Below are positions 1 through 6,099 of a DNA stretch of 6,099 bases, one piece after another. This DNA comes from UBA4416 sp043718985 (GTDB taxonomy: Bacteria; Bacteroidota; Bacteroidia; B-17B0; Aurantibacillaceae): the NCBI GenBank assembly GCA_043718985.1, contig JAYSUQ010000040.1, positions 1-6,099 on the forward strand, written 5' to 3'. Within the stretch, counting starts at the first letter, position 1; every line of letters begins with the position of its first letter. The notes below the pieces were generated by a model. The model was not told the DNA's origin, made no database searches, and saw nothing but the letters and a program-made list of their open reading frames with translations. A program made the translations under genes and the position numbers.

Positions 1-507
1 CTTTGCTTCCTCTTCTTCTTTAGCCCTTACAGTATACGTTCCAAATTTATAGATTGATTGAGGTGTTAAGCCTAAATGCCCCATAACAGGTATTCCGGCC
101 GATAAAATGCGCTCAATAGATTCTTTAATTTCTCTACCACCTTCCATTTTTATGGCGTGCCCACCACTTTCTTTCATAATTTTTATGGCCGATTTTAGTG
201 CCTCTTTTGAGTTACCTTGATAAGATCCAAAAGGCATATCAACCACTACTAACGCTCGGTTAACGGCTCTAACTACTGACGATGCGTGGTAAATCATATG
301 ATCTAACGTTATCGGTAAAGTAGTTTCGTATCCAGCCATTACATTACTGGCACTATCACCAACCAAAATAACATCAATACCTGCGCTATCAATAATTTTA
401 GCCATTGTGTAATCATAAGCAGTTAACATCGAAATTTTTTCGCCACGGCGTTTCATTTCTTGTAATTGATGCGTTGTAACTTTTTTAACTTCTTTATGAA
501 CTGACAT
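1..507 (-). CDS. panB: 3-methyl-2-oxobutanoate hydroxymethyltransferase, N-terminal part
   Basis: PanB transfers a hydroxymethyl group from 5,10-methylenetetrahydrofolate to 3-methyl-2-oxobutanoate, giving ketopantoate. This is the first committed step of pantothenate and coenzyme A synthesis, in the cytoplasm. I translated the minus strand from the ATG at 507-505 and it stays open for 169 codons to the window edge; the family is about 270 residues long, so roughly the last 100 are outside. Visible family motifs are VGDSASNVMAGYETTLPITLDHM (residues 49-71, shown by its key D51-S52), VVVDMPFGSYQ (87-97, D90), KMEGG (120-124, K120 and E122) and GHLGLTPQS (143-151). D51, D90, K120 and E122 correspond to the known metal- and substrate-binding positions; the later catalytic Glu lies outside. 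The start is chosen because the protein begins MSVHKEVKKVTTHQLQ, normal for Bacteroidota PanB, with no longer in-frame start apparent. No Shine-Dalgarno sequence is seen. It diverges from the lipoprotein gene at 615. Identification is firm. Confidence 0.95.
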   Translation of the reverse strand, partial: MSVHKEVKKVTTHQLQEMKRRGEKISMLTAYDYTMAKIIDSAGIDVILVGDSASNVMAGYETTLPITLDHMIYHASSVVRAVNRALVVVDMPFGSYQGNSKEALKSAIKIMKESGGHAIKMEGGREIKESIERILSAGIPVMGHLGLTPQSIYKFGTYTVRAKEEEEAK

Positions 508-536
508 AACACTACTTTTTTAACTATTTTTGTAAA

Positions 537-544
537 CAAAACTA
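537..544 (-). promoter_or_regulatory. Candidate -7 element for panB
   Basis: The minus strand reads TAGTTTTG here, a match to the Bacteroidota -7 consensus TAnnTTTG. It would place transcription start near 530 and give a leader of about 23 bases to the panB ATG at 507. No TTG/TTTG -33 element is found at the expected distance upstream (about 563-568), so the call rests on one box in AT-rich DNA and is weak. Confidence 0.3.
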
Positions 545-559
545 ATAAATTATTTCATT

Positions 560-589
560 TTTGAGGTTAATTTAAAATTGTTAAATTTG
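560..589 (+). promoter_or_regulatory. Bacteroidota-type housekeeping promoter of the lipoprotein gene
   Basis: TTTG at 560-563 and TAAATTTG at 582-589 match the Bacteroidota primary sigma factor consensus (TTTG at -33, TAnnTTTG at -7), separated by 18 bases, close to the usual 19 or so. Transcription would start near 595, leaving a leader of about 20 bases before the ATG at 615. The leader is A-rich and has no Shine-Dalgarno sequence, as is common in this phylum. The element lies back to back with the putative panB -7 box. Confidence 0.6.
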
Positions 590-614
590 AAACTTATTTA
601 GAACTAAAAAAATA

Positions 615-1757
615 ATGAAAAACACTGTATTATACATTGCCATCGCCTCAATTTTCACATTATCATCTTGCAAAAATAAATTAGATGTTTTAGCGCCAGG
701 CGAAGAATCTGTTTCGGTTTACGGAATATTAAATCCTAACGAAAACACTCAAAACATTCGCATAAATAAAGTTTTTTTAACAGATGGTGATGCAACTGTT
801 GCTAGCCAAGATGCCGCCCAAGTAAATTATGGTGCTGGCGAGTTAGAGGTAACTTTGCAGCGCTTTGAAACTGGAACAACCACACCAACATTAACTACGT
901 TTGGTAATACCACAAAAAAACTAATTACATTAACAGAAACACTTGTTACAACACAAGCAGGTGCATTTAGTACCGAGCAACGCCTTTGGAAAACTAACGA
1001 TAAATTATTTACAACAGGGGATTACAAACTAAACATTAAAAATTTAAAAACTGGTAAAGAATGGATCGCACAAACAGCAATGATTGATAGTGTGAATTTA
1101 CAACTTACAATGCCTTTAAAATATAGTTATTTTCCTTCAAATCCAGGAAGTTCTTCTCCAAATCATGGGCAATATGTTTATACAAACCAAGGTAACGGCA
1201 TTAGCACCGTTAATGCTTTTATAAATTATTTTGATTTAACAAAAACAATAGCAATTAATTTCAAGTCAATAAAAAATGCTCGATCATACAAGGTAGTTAT
1301 AGGTTTAAATTTTCACGAATTTAACTCTACTAATGATTCTATAGAAAAAAATATTGATTTTGATTTACCTATTGTTAAATCAATTGATTTAAAAGGTGAT
1401 AATCAATTATCTATTTCTTTTTTAGTTAATGATTTTTATACAAACTTAGCTGCAAAATTATCGACAACCTCAAATATTAATGTTATTAAAAGGAAAATAA
1501 ATTTTATTGAATATAAAATTTATTCTGGTAGTGAAGAGCTAAGTGATTTTTTATTAGTAAATGCACCTTCAACTAGCATTGCTCAAGATAAGGCAAATTA
1601 CACAAATATTTCTGGAGGTGGTATTGGTATATTTGCTACTCGATCTCGATTTTCGATTAAAAAAGACCTTTGGAGTCAATTTAAAGATGTACTAGCTTGT
1701 AATTCAATAACAAAACCTTATCTGTTTTTAAATGGTTTAGGAACTACTTGCCCCTAA
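615..1757 (+). CDS. Secreted lipoprotein of unknown function, possibly DUF4249-like
   Basis: A 380-residue envelope protein whose function I cannot name. The N-terminus is a lipoprotein signal peptide: K2, a hydrophobic stretch at about residues 5-16, then the lipobox LSSC with Cys19 as the lipidation and cleavage site. After the Cys comes KNKLD, with no clear acidic run of the kind reported as a surface-export signal in Bacteroidota, so a periplasm-facing location is as likely as the cell surface. The mature part is rich in Thr, Asn and Ser and in alternating hydrophobic residues, suggesting a beta-rich fold. A segment near 36-60 (VYGILNP, then IRINKVFL) and a late ISGGGIGIFATRSRF segment (332-346) recall the DUF4249-type lipoproteins of this phylum, but this comes from memory and is not searched. 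No transmembrane segment follows the signal peptide. The two Cys near the C-terminus (about 363 and 379) could form a disulfide. It is a single-gene unit with its own promoter (560-589) and terminator (1778-1820). That the gene is real is near certain; the family call is tentative. Confidence 0.85.
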   Translation: MKNTVLYIAIASIFTLSSCKNKLDVLAPGEESVSVYGILNPNENTQNIRINKVFLTDGDATVASQDAAQVNYGAGELEVTLQRFETGTTTPTLTTFGNTTKKLITLTETLVTTQAGAFSTEQRLWKTNDKLFTTGDYKLNIKNLKTGKEWIAQTAMIDSVNLQLTMPLKYSYFPSNPGSSSPNHGQYVYTNQGNGISTVNAFINYFDLTKTIAINFKSIKNARSYKVVIGLNFHEFNSTNDSIEKNIDFDLPIVKSIDLKGDNQLSISFLVNDFYTNLAAKLSTTSNINVIKRKINFIEYKIYSGSEELSDFLLVNAPSTSIAQDKANYTNISGGGIGIFATRSRFSIKKDLWSQFKDVLACNSITKPYLFLNGLGTTCP

Positions 1758-1777
1758 TTTTCTGCCAAAACAATATT

Positions 1778-1820
1778 AAAAAACCCAATTAAATGACAAA
1801 TTTAATTGGGTTTTTTGTTT
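1778..1820 (+). terminator. Intrinsic terminator after the lipoprotein gene
   Basis: A perfect 16-base inverted repeat (1778-1793 and 1801-1816) encloses a seven-base loop, TGACAAA. The core is CCCAATTAAA/TTTAATTGGG flanked by A6 and T6, followed by GTTTTT, giving the stem plus U-tract of a rho-independent terminator 20 bases after the stop codon. It is symmetrical and could act in both directions, but no gene approaches from the right. It separates the lipoprotein gene from the dnaK control region. Confidence 0.88.
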
Positions 1821-1822
1821 TT

Positions 1823-1836
1823 CTGCCAGCCTGTCA
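1823..1836 (+). promoter_or_regulatory. TGCCA-N3-TGTCA double motif upstream of dnaK
   Basis: CTGCCAGCCTGTCA stands out as a GC-rich island in AT-rich intergenic DNA. It holds two TGNCA units (1824-1828 and 1832-1836) whose starts are eight bases apart. It lies 24 bases before the -24-like box at 1861 and 86 bases before the dnaK ATG. Its position suggests a binding site for a regulator of dnaK, but no regulator is visible and the function is inferred from position and composition only. Confidence 0.35.
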
Positions 1837-1860
1837 TTTTAAGGGGTTAGTTTTTAGTAA

Positions 1861-1875
1861 TGGCACAAACATTGA
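1861..1875 (+). promoter_or_regulatory. Imperfect sigma-54-like -24/-12 promoter of dnaK
   Basis: TGGCAC (1861-1866), five bases, then TTGA (1872-1875) follows the sigma-54 pattern TGGCAC-N5-TTGC with exact spacing, but the -12 element reads GA instead of GC. Transcription would start near 1887, leaving a leader of about 36 bases. I found no good primary sigma promoter (TAnnTTTG) between the terminator and the dnaK start, which makes an alternative promoter more plausible. The mismatch falls at a position usually conserved, so this may instead belong to another sigma factor. Confidence 0.35.
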
Positions 1876-1922
1876 CTATTGATTGTAAATTAAATAAGTA
1901 ATAAATTAACAAACAATATAAA

Positions 1923-2792
1923 ATGGGAAAAATAATAGGAATAGATTTAGGTACGACAAACAGTTGTGTATCGGTAATGGAAGGTAATGAGCCAGTTGTT
2001 ATTGCAAATAACGAAGGTAAACGCACAACACCATCTGTAGTTGCATTTGTTGAAGGTGGCGAGCGTAAAGTTGGTGATCCAGCAAAACGTCAAGCAATAA
2101 CAAACCCTACAAAAACAATATCATCAATAAAGCGTTTTATGGGCTCATCTTACGATGAATCTCAAAAAGAAATAGGACGAATGACTTACAAAGTTGTTAA
2201 AGGTGATAACAATACACCACGTGTTGTTATTGATGATAGAAACTACTCTGCTCAAGAAATTTCGGCAATCATTTTACAAAAAATGAAAAAAACTGCCGAA
2301 GATTTTTTAGGTATGGAAGTTACAGAGGCTGTAATTACAGTACCTGCATATTTTAACGATGCGCAACGCCAAGCAACTAAAGAAGCTGGCGAAATTGCTG
2401 GTTTAAAAGTTAAGCGTATTATTAACGAGCCCACTGCCGCAGCTTTAGCTTACGGTATGGATAAAAAAGGTAAGGATATGAAAATTGTTGTGTTTGACTG
2501 CGGTGGTGGTACACACGATGTCTCTGTTCTTGAGTTAGGTGATGGTGTTTTTGAAGTTAAAGCTACTGATGGAGATACTCACTTAGGTGGGGATGATTTT
2601 GACCATATTATTATTGATTGGTTAGCGGATGAGTTTAAAAAAGAAGAAGGAATAGATTTACGTTTAGACCCAATGGCTTTACAGCGTTTAAAAGAAGCTG
2701 CCGAAAAAGCTAAAATTGAATTATCAAGTACTACAACATCTGAAATTAATTTGCCTTACATTATGCCCGTAAATGGTATACCTAAGCATTAG
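1923..2792 (+). CDS. dnaK: DnaK upstream fragment: most of the ATPase domain
   Basis: This 289-codon piece covers about three quarters of the nucleotide-binding domain. Visible are the phosphate-1 motif IDLGTTNS (7-14, D8), K70 in SSIKRFMG, VPAYFNDAQRQAT (140-152), the connecting motif NEPTAAALAYG (168-178, E169) and the phosphate-2 motif DCGGGTHDVS (192-201, T197 and D199), then GDTHLGGDDFD (217-227). K70, T197 and D8 correspond to the known catalytic residues. The phosphate-2 motif carries Cys and His where most DnaK proteins have Leu and Phe (DLGGGTFD). The start at 1923 is set by the universal MGKIIGID N-terminus; the leader before it (TAACAAACAATATAAA) has no Shine-Dalgarno sequence. If translated as written, the product would stop inside subdomain II and lack the adenosine-binding motif and the whole substrate-binding domain, so it should not be functional alone. 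Confidence 0.9.
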   Translation: MGKIIGIDLGTTNSCVSVMEGNEPVVIANNEGKRTTPSVVAFVEGGERKVGDPAKRQAITNPTKTISSIKRFMGSSYDESQKEIGRMTYKVVKGDNNTPRVVIDDRNYSAQEISAIILQKMKKTAEDFLGMEVTEAVITVPAYFNDAQRQATKEAGEIAGLKVKRIINEPTAAALAYGMDKKGKDMKIVVFDCGGGTHDVSVLELGDGVFEVKATDGDTHLGGDDFDHIIIDWLADEFKKEEGIDLRLDPMALQRLKEAAEKAKIELSSTTTSEINLPYIMPVNGIPKH

Positions 2793-2824
2793 TTAAACAA
2801 TTAACACGTGCTAAATTTGAGCAA

Positions 2825-3832
2825 ATGGCCGATAGTTTAATTCAACGTACCATTGCGCCTTGTAAAACAGCCTTAAAAAATGCAGGTTTATCAACTAACG
2901 ATATCGATGAAATTATTTTAGTAGGTGGTTCAACTCGTATTCCTGCAATACAAGCAGCTGTCGAAAAATTCTTTGGAAAAGCGCCAAGCAAAGGTGTTAA
3001 CCCCGATGAAGTTGTTGCTATTGGAGCAGCTATACAGGGCGGTGTTTTAACAGGCGAAGTTAAAGATGTACTGTTATTAGATGTTACGCCTTTATCTTTA
3101 GGAATTGAAACTTACGGTGGAGTATTTACAAAACTAATCGAATCAAATACAACAATCCCATCTAAAAAGACAGAAACATTTAGTACCGCTAGCGATAACC
3201 AACCAAGTGTGCAATTACATGTATTACAAGGTGAGCGCCCAATGGCTAAAGATAACCGTACTATTGGACAATTTAATTTAGATGGTATTATGCCTGCACC
3301 ACGTGGCGTACCGCAAGTTGAGGTAACATTTGACATTGATGCTAATGGTATATTATCGGTTTCTGCTAAAGATAAAGCAACTGGCAAAGTTCAAAATATT
3401 CGTATCGAAGCTTCATCTGGATTAAGTAAAGAAGAGATTGAAAAAATGAAACGCGAAGCTGAGTTAAATGCTGATGCAGATAAAAAATTAAAAGATGAAG
3501 CAGATAAATTAAATGCAGCAGATGGATTAATTTTTCAATCGGAAAAACAAATAAAAGATTATGGCGATAAAATTCCTGAAGATAAAAAAACAGTAATTGA
3601 AACAGCATTAGCAACGTTAAAAACAGCACACGATAGTAGAGATTTAACTGCTATTGATGCTGCAACAACTAGCTTAAATGCTGCTTGGGAAGCTGCAAGT
3701 ACAGAGTTATATGCTGCAATGAATGCGCAGCAACAAGGTGGTGCCGAAAATGCAAGCCCAAATGCACAGCAAACCGAAAATGCTACTGCTAATGATAACG
3801 TACAAGATGTGAATTACGAAGAAGTAAAATAA
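2825..3832 (+). CDS. dnaK: DnaK downstream fragment: end of ATPase domain and substrate-binding domain
   Basis: The 335 codons shown begin at an internal Met, but the true DnaK frame extends back to 2789. Contents in order: the adenosine-binding motif ILVGGSTRIP (31-40), NPDEVVAIGAAIQGGVL (59-75), the interdomain linker VLLLDVTPLSLG (82-93), the beta substrate-binding domain (about 90-200, including ETFSTASDNQPSV and GERPMAKDN), the helical lid (about 205-295, Lys/Glu/Asp-rich) and a low-complexity Gln/Asn/Ala tail ending in NYEEVK, the conserved C-terminal peptide. Add 301 for numbering in the restored protein. Nothing suggests that the ATG at 2825 is a genuine start: the preceding bases simply encode the DnaK residues KFEQ. 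Reinitiation 32 bases after the TAG is conceivable but would give a product without most of the ATPase domain. Confidence 0.88.
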   Translation: MADSLIQRTIAPCKTALKNAGLSTNDIDEIILVGGSTRIPAIQAAVEKFFGKAPSKGVNPDEVVAIGAAIQGGVLTGEVKDVLLLDVTPLSLGIETYGGVFTKLIESNTTIPSKKTETFSTASDNQPSVQLHVLQGERPMAKDNRTIGQFNLDGIMPAPRGVPQVEVTFDIDANGILSVSAKDKATGKVQNIRIEASSGLSKEEIEKMKREAELNADADKKLKDEADKLNAADGLIFQSEKQIKDYGDKIPEDKKTVIETALATLKTAHDSRDLTAIDAATTSLNAAWEAASTELYAAMNAQQQGGAENASPNAQQTENATANDNVQDVNYEEVK

Positions 3833-3850
3833 TAGCGTAATATAACTCAT

Positions 3851-3889
3851 AAAAAAAGCTCTTTAATTAATATTAAAGAGCTTTTTTTT
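3851..3889. terminator. Bidirectional intrinsic terminator between dnaK and pnp
   Basis: A perfect 17-base inverted repeat (3851-3867 and 3872-3888) with a four-base loop, TAAT. The stem is A7-GCTCTTTAAT paired with its complement ending in a run of eight T. It begins 18 bases after the dnaK stop and lies 47 bases beyond the pnp stop on the other strand. Because the stem has an A run on one side and a T run on the other, the transcript has a U-tract in either direction, so it can serve both convergent genes. The pairing can be extended outward (ACTCAT with ATGGGT) with one bulge and one mismatch. Confidence 0.9.
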
Positions 3890-3935
3890 ATGGGTTAAAG
3901 TTTATGTTACAATTACATATAATATAAACTAATTA

Positions 3936-6062
3936 TTATGCAGCTGTTTCAGGTTTTGGCATAGTTGCTTTACGCGATAATTTTGCCTTACCATTTTTAG
4001 GATCTGTACCAATGTATTTTACACTAATAATTTCACCTTCTTTTAAAACACCTTCAAGTGTATCCAAACGTTTCCAATCTACTTCACTAATGTGCAATAA
4101 ACCTTCTTTGCCTGGCATAAACTCAACAAATGCACCATAAGGCATTATCGATTTTACTGTAGCTTCATAAACTTCGCCAACTTCGGGTATTGCAACAATT
4201 GCTTTAATACGACCAACTGCTGCTTTTAAATCTTCAAATTTTTCAGCAAAAATTTCAACACGACCGCTATTATCAACTTCTGTAATAGATATTGTAGCGC
4301 CAGTTTTCTTTTGAATATCTTGTATTACTTTTCCTCCAGGTCCAATAATTGCTCCAATAAATTCTTGAGGTATAATAATTACTTCAAAACGAGGTACGCA
4401 TTCTTTGTATTCTACACGTGGCGCATCCATTGTTTTCATAATTTCAGCCATAATGTGTAAGCGTCCTTCGCGTGCTTGTGCTAATGCTTTTTCCATTACT
4501 TCGTAAGGTAAACCATTTACTTTCAAATCCATTTGCACAGCAGTGATACCATCTTTAGTTCCACAGATTTTAAAATCCATATCACCTAAATGATCTTCAT
4601 CGCCTAAAATATCAGATAATACAGCATATTGTCCTTTATCGTTAGTAATTAAACCCATTGCGATACCAGTAACTGGTTTAGCAATTTTAACACCTGCATC
4701 CATTAACGCTAATGTACCAGCGCAAACTGTAGCCATTGATGATGAACCGTTAGATTCTAAAATATCTGAAACCACTCGAACTGTATATGGTGTATCGGTA
4801 GGAATAACTTTAGATAATGCACGCATTGCTAAGTTACCATGTCCAACTTCTCTACGGCCAACACCACGGTTAGGTTTAGCTTCGCCAGTAGAAAAACCAG
4901 GGAAGTTATAATGCAAAATAAATTTAGTTTCACCACGATAAAATGCACCATCAATCATTTGAGCGTCTTTACCTGTACCTAAAGTTACGGTTGTAAGCGA
5001 TTGAGTTTCGCCACGTTGAAAAATAGCTGAACCGTGAGCTGCTGGTAAATAACTTACTTCGCTCCAAATTGGGCGAATTTGATCGGTCTTACGACCATCT
5101 AATCTAATTTGTGTATCTAATGTTGCCTGACGAACTGCATCATACTCAACATCGTGGTAATATTTATTTATTAAAGCCTCTTTTTCTTTTAACTCTTCGG
5201 CTGTAAAAGTTGCTTTATACTCTGTTAAAACTGCTTTAAATGCTACTTTACGCTCATTTTTATTAGGGTTACCCTGTTTTGCAACGGCATAAACTTTATC
5301 GTAAGTTGCTTTAGAAACGGCTGCTTTTAAATCAGCATCATTTTTTTCGTGGCAATATTCGCGTTTAGTTTTTAAACCTGCTTTAATAGCAAATTCTTTA
5401 ATTGCGTTAATTTGAACTTTAATAGCTACATGAGCAAATTTTATAGCCTCTAACATTTCTGCTTCGCTAACTTCGCTCATTTCACCTTCAACCATTGATA
5501 TATCTGTTTCGGTAGCGGCAACAATCATTTCTAAAGTTGCGTTTGGTAATTCATCTGCATTAGGATTAATACATAATTTACCATTAATTTTAGCAACACG
5601 TACCTCTGATATAATTCCGTTAAACGGTATGTCAGATACTGCAACTGCTGCACATGCAGCTAAACCAACTAATGCATCGGGCATTGTTTTTTTATCAGAT
5701 GATATAAGCGATAACATTATTTGTGTGTCGGCATGGTAATCATCTGGAAATTGAGGGCGCATTGCTCTATCTACAATACGACTAATTAATACTTCATAAT
5801 CTGATAATTTTGCTTCGCGACGAAAAAATCCTCCAGGAAAACGACCTGTAGCCGCATATTTTTCTTGATAATCTACTGTTAAAGGCAAAAAATCAATTCC
5901 TTCTTTTGCATCTTTGTTACTTACTACAGTAGCTAAAATCATGGTGTTACCTAACTTTACTACTACTGCTCCATCAGCTTGTTTAGCTAATTTACCTGTT
6001 TCCAGGGTTACTATTCGTCCATCTCCCAGGTCGAATGAATGTTGAATTCCAATTTGTGACAT
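3936..6062 (-). CDS. pnp: Polynucleotide phosphorylase (polyribonucleotide nucleotidyltransferase)
   Basis: PNPase degrades RNA from the 3' end using phosphate, releasing nucleoside diphosphates, and can also add tails; it acts as a ring-shaped trimer in mRNA turnover. The 708-residue length is normal. Domains in order: first RNase PH domain (about 10-145) with the RNA-binding FFRR (79-82) and SRIVDRAMRP (94-103); an all-helical linker (about 240-310); second RNase PH domain (about 320-545) with the phosphate-binding SNGSSS (437-442) and the metal-binding LGDEDHLGDMDFK (486-498, D488 and D494); KH domain (about 555-620) with its GPGG loop (574-577); S1 domain (about 627-698) with GAFVEF and GLLHISEV. 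All expected active-site residues are present. The ATG at 6062-6060 gives MSQIGIQHSFDLGDGR, fitting the family N-terminus. The leader is A-rich with no Shine-Dalgarno sequence. It converges on dnaK and shares its terminator. In many bacteria rpsO lies just upstream, but that side is outside the window. Confidence 0.97.
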   Translation of the reverse strand: MSQIGIQHSFDLGDGRIVTLETGKLAKQADGAVVVKLGNTMILATVVSNKDAKEGIDFLPLTVDYQEKYAATGRFPGGFFRREAKLSDYEVLISRIVDRAMRPQFPDDYHADTQIMLSLISSDKKTMPDALVGLAACAAVAVSDIPFNGIISEVRVAKINGKLCINPNADELPNATLEMIVAATETDISMVEGEMSEVSEAEMLEAIKFAHVAIKVQINAIKEFAIKAGLKTKREYCHEKNDADLKAAVSKATYDKVYAVAKQGNPNKNERKVAFKAVLTEYKATFTAEELKEKEALINKYYHDVEYDAVRQATLDTQIRLDGRKTDQIRPIWSEVSYLPAAHGSAIFQRGETQSLTTVTLGTGKDAQMIDGAFYRGETKFILHYNFPGFSTGEAKPNRGVGRREVGHGNLAMRALSKVIPTDTPYTVRVVSDILESNGSSSMATVCAGTLALMDAGVKIAKPVTGIAMGLITNDKGQYAVLSDILGDEDHLGDMDFKICGTKDGITAVQMDLKVNGLPYEVMEKALAQAREGRLHIMAEIMKTMDAPRVEYKECVPRFEVIIIPQEFIGAIIGPGGKVIQDIQKKTGATISITEVDNSGRVEIFAEKFEDLKAAVGRIKAIVAIPEVGEVYEATVKSIMPYGAFVEFMPGKEGLLHISEVDWKRLDTLEGVLKEGEIISVKYIGTDPKNGKAKLSRKATMPKPETAA

Positions 6063-6099
6063 CTTTTTTTTGTTTTGTGTACCGACGTTTTCGATACGG

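Larger units (their letters stand above)
1923..3832 (+). pseudogene. dnaK: Chaperone DnaK (Hsp70), interrupted by a -1 base frameshift
   Basis: DnaK is the ATP-driven cytoplasmic Hsp70 that binds exposed hydrophobic peptides and works with DnaJ and GrpE. The whole protein is present but in two frames. The first frame ends at a TAG (2790-2792) directly after NGIPKH. The following DNA resumes perfect DnaK sequence in the frame one base earlier: codons from 2789 read LVKQLTRAKFEQ and run straight into MADSLIQ at 2825. Restoring one T in the short T run at 2789-2790 (CATTAG to CATTTAG) gives a continuous 636-residue protein, the normal family length, from MGKIIGIDLGTTNS to the usual EEVK C-terminus. 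No other lesion is seen on either side. A sequencing or assembly error, or a very recent mutation, is therefore the best explanation; it should not be read as a decayed gene. No grpE or dnaJ lies next to it here. Confidence 0.9.

Noticed and set aside
1791..1839. Alternative pairing of AAATGACA (1791-1798) with TGTCATTT (1832-1839) as an attenuator
   Set aside because: Only eight mostly AT pairs, overlapping a much stronger 16-base terminator stem; both pieces also contain the TGNCA motif, which explains the complementarity.
1758..1922. Small gene or non-coding RNA between the lipoprotein gene and dnaK
   Set aside because: The region is accounted for by a terminator and promoter-like elements; no open frame with a plausible start or family resemblance is seen.
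2252..2434. Open frame of 60 codons on the minus strand inside dnaK
   Set aside because: It lies fully opposite conserved DnaK ATPase codons, has no recognisable protein features and is a by-product of the coding strand.
2781..2800. Programmed ribosomal frameshift in dnaK
   Set aside because: There is no slippery heptamer (the site reads CCTAAGCATTAG), no clear downstream stem, and no known precedent in dnaK that I can name. A one-base deletion is simpler.
2793..2824. Two separate genes, a short actin-like ATPase and a separate peptide-binding protein
   Set aside because: The 32 bases between the two open frames encode the exact missing DnaK residues in the downstream frame, so the two pieces are one gene.
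3112..3629. Two open frames on the minus strand (3387-3112 and 3629-3366) inside dnaK
   Set aside because: Both are antisense to the DnaK substrate-binding domain. The second is Leu/Phe-rich only because the sense strand is Lys/Glu/Asp-rich; this is not a membrane protein.

Overview
The window looks like chromosomal core sequence from a low-GC member of the Bacteroidota, most likely near the Sphingobacteriales (Pedobacter-like). The evidence is: AT-rich coding with TTA/AAA/GAA preference; A-rich leaders without Shine-Dalgarno sequences before every visible start codon; a match to the Bacteroidota promoter pattern TTTG ... TAnnTTTG before the lipoprotein gene; a Bacteroidota-style secreted lipoprotein; and protein sequences that read like those of this group. 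The lineage is recalled from sequence character, not from a database search.

Layout, left to right. Positions 507-1 (minus strand) hold the N-terminal 169 codons of panB (pantothenate synthesis), cut by the left edge. Positions 508-614 are a divergent promoter region. Positions 615-1757 (plus) encode a 380-residue secreted lipoprotein of unknown function, possibly related to DUF4249. It ends in a strong intrinsic terminator (1778-1820). Positions 1817-1922 form the dnaK control region, with a TGCCA/TGTCA double motif and an imperfect sigma-54-like -24/-12 element. Positions 1923-3832 (plus) are dnaK, the Hsp70 chaperone, split into two reading frames by an apparent one-base deletion near 2789. 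A symmetrical hairpin (3851-3889) terminates dnaK and probably also the convergent pnp gene. Positions 6062-3936 (minus) encode a complete polynucleotide phosphorylase, with 37 bases of its leader left at the right edge.

The four genes do not form one operon: panB and the lipoprotein gene diverge, and dnaK and pnp converge. Three are housekeeping genes (vitamin B5/CoA synthesis, protein folding, RNA turnover) and one is an accessory envelope protein. No mobile element, CRISPR array, tRNA or rRNA is seen, and no intergenic stretch exceeds 300 bases.

The points that deserve attention are the dnaK frameshift (sequencing error or real lesion) and the unusual promoter region of dnaK. I see no convincing new multi-gene system here.
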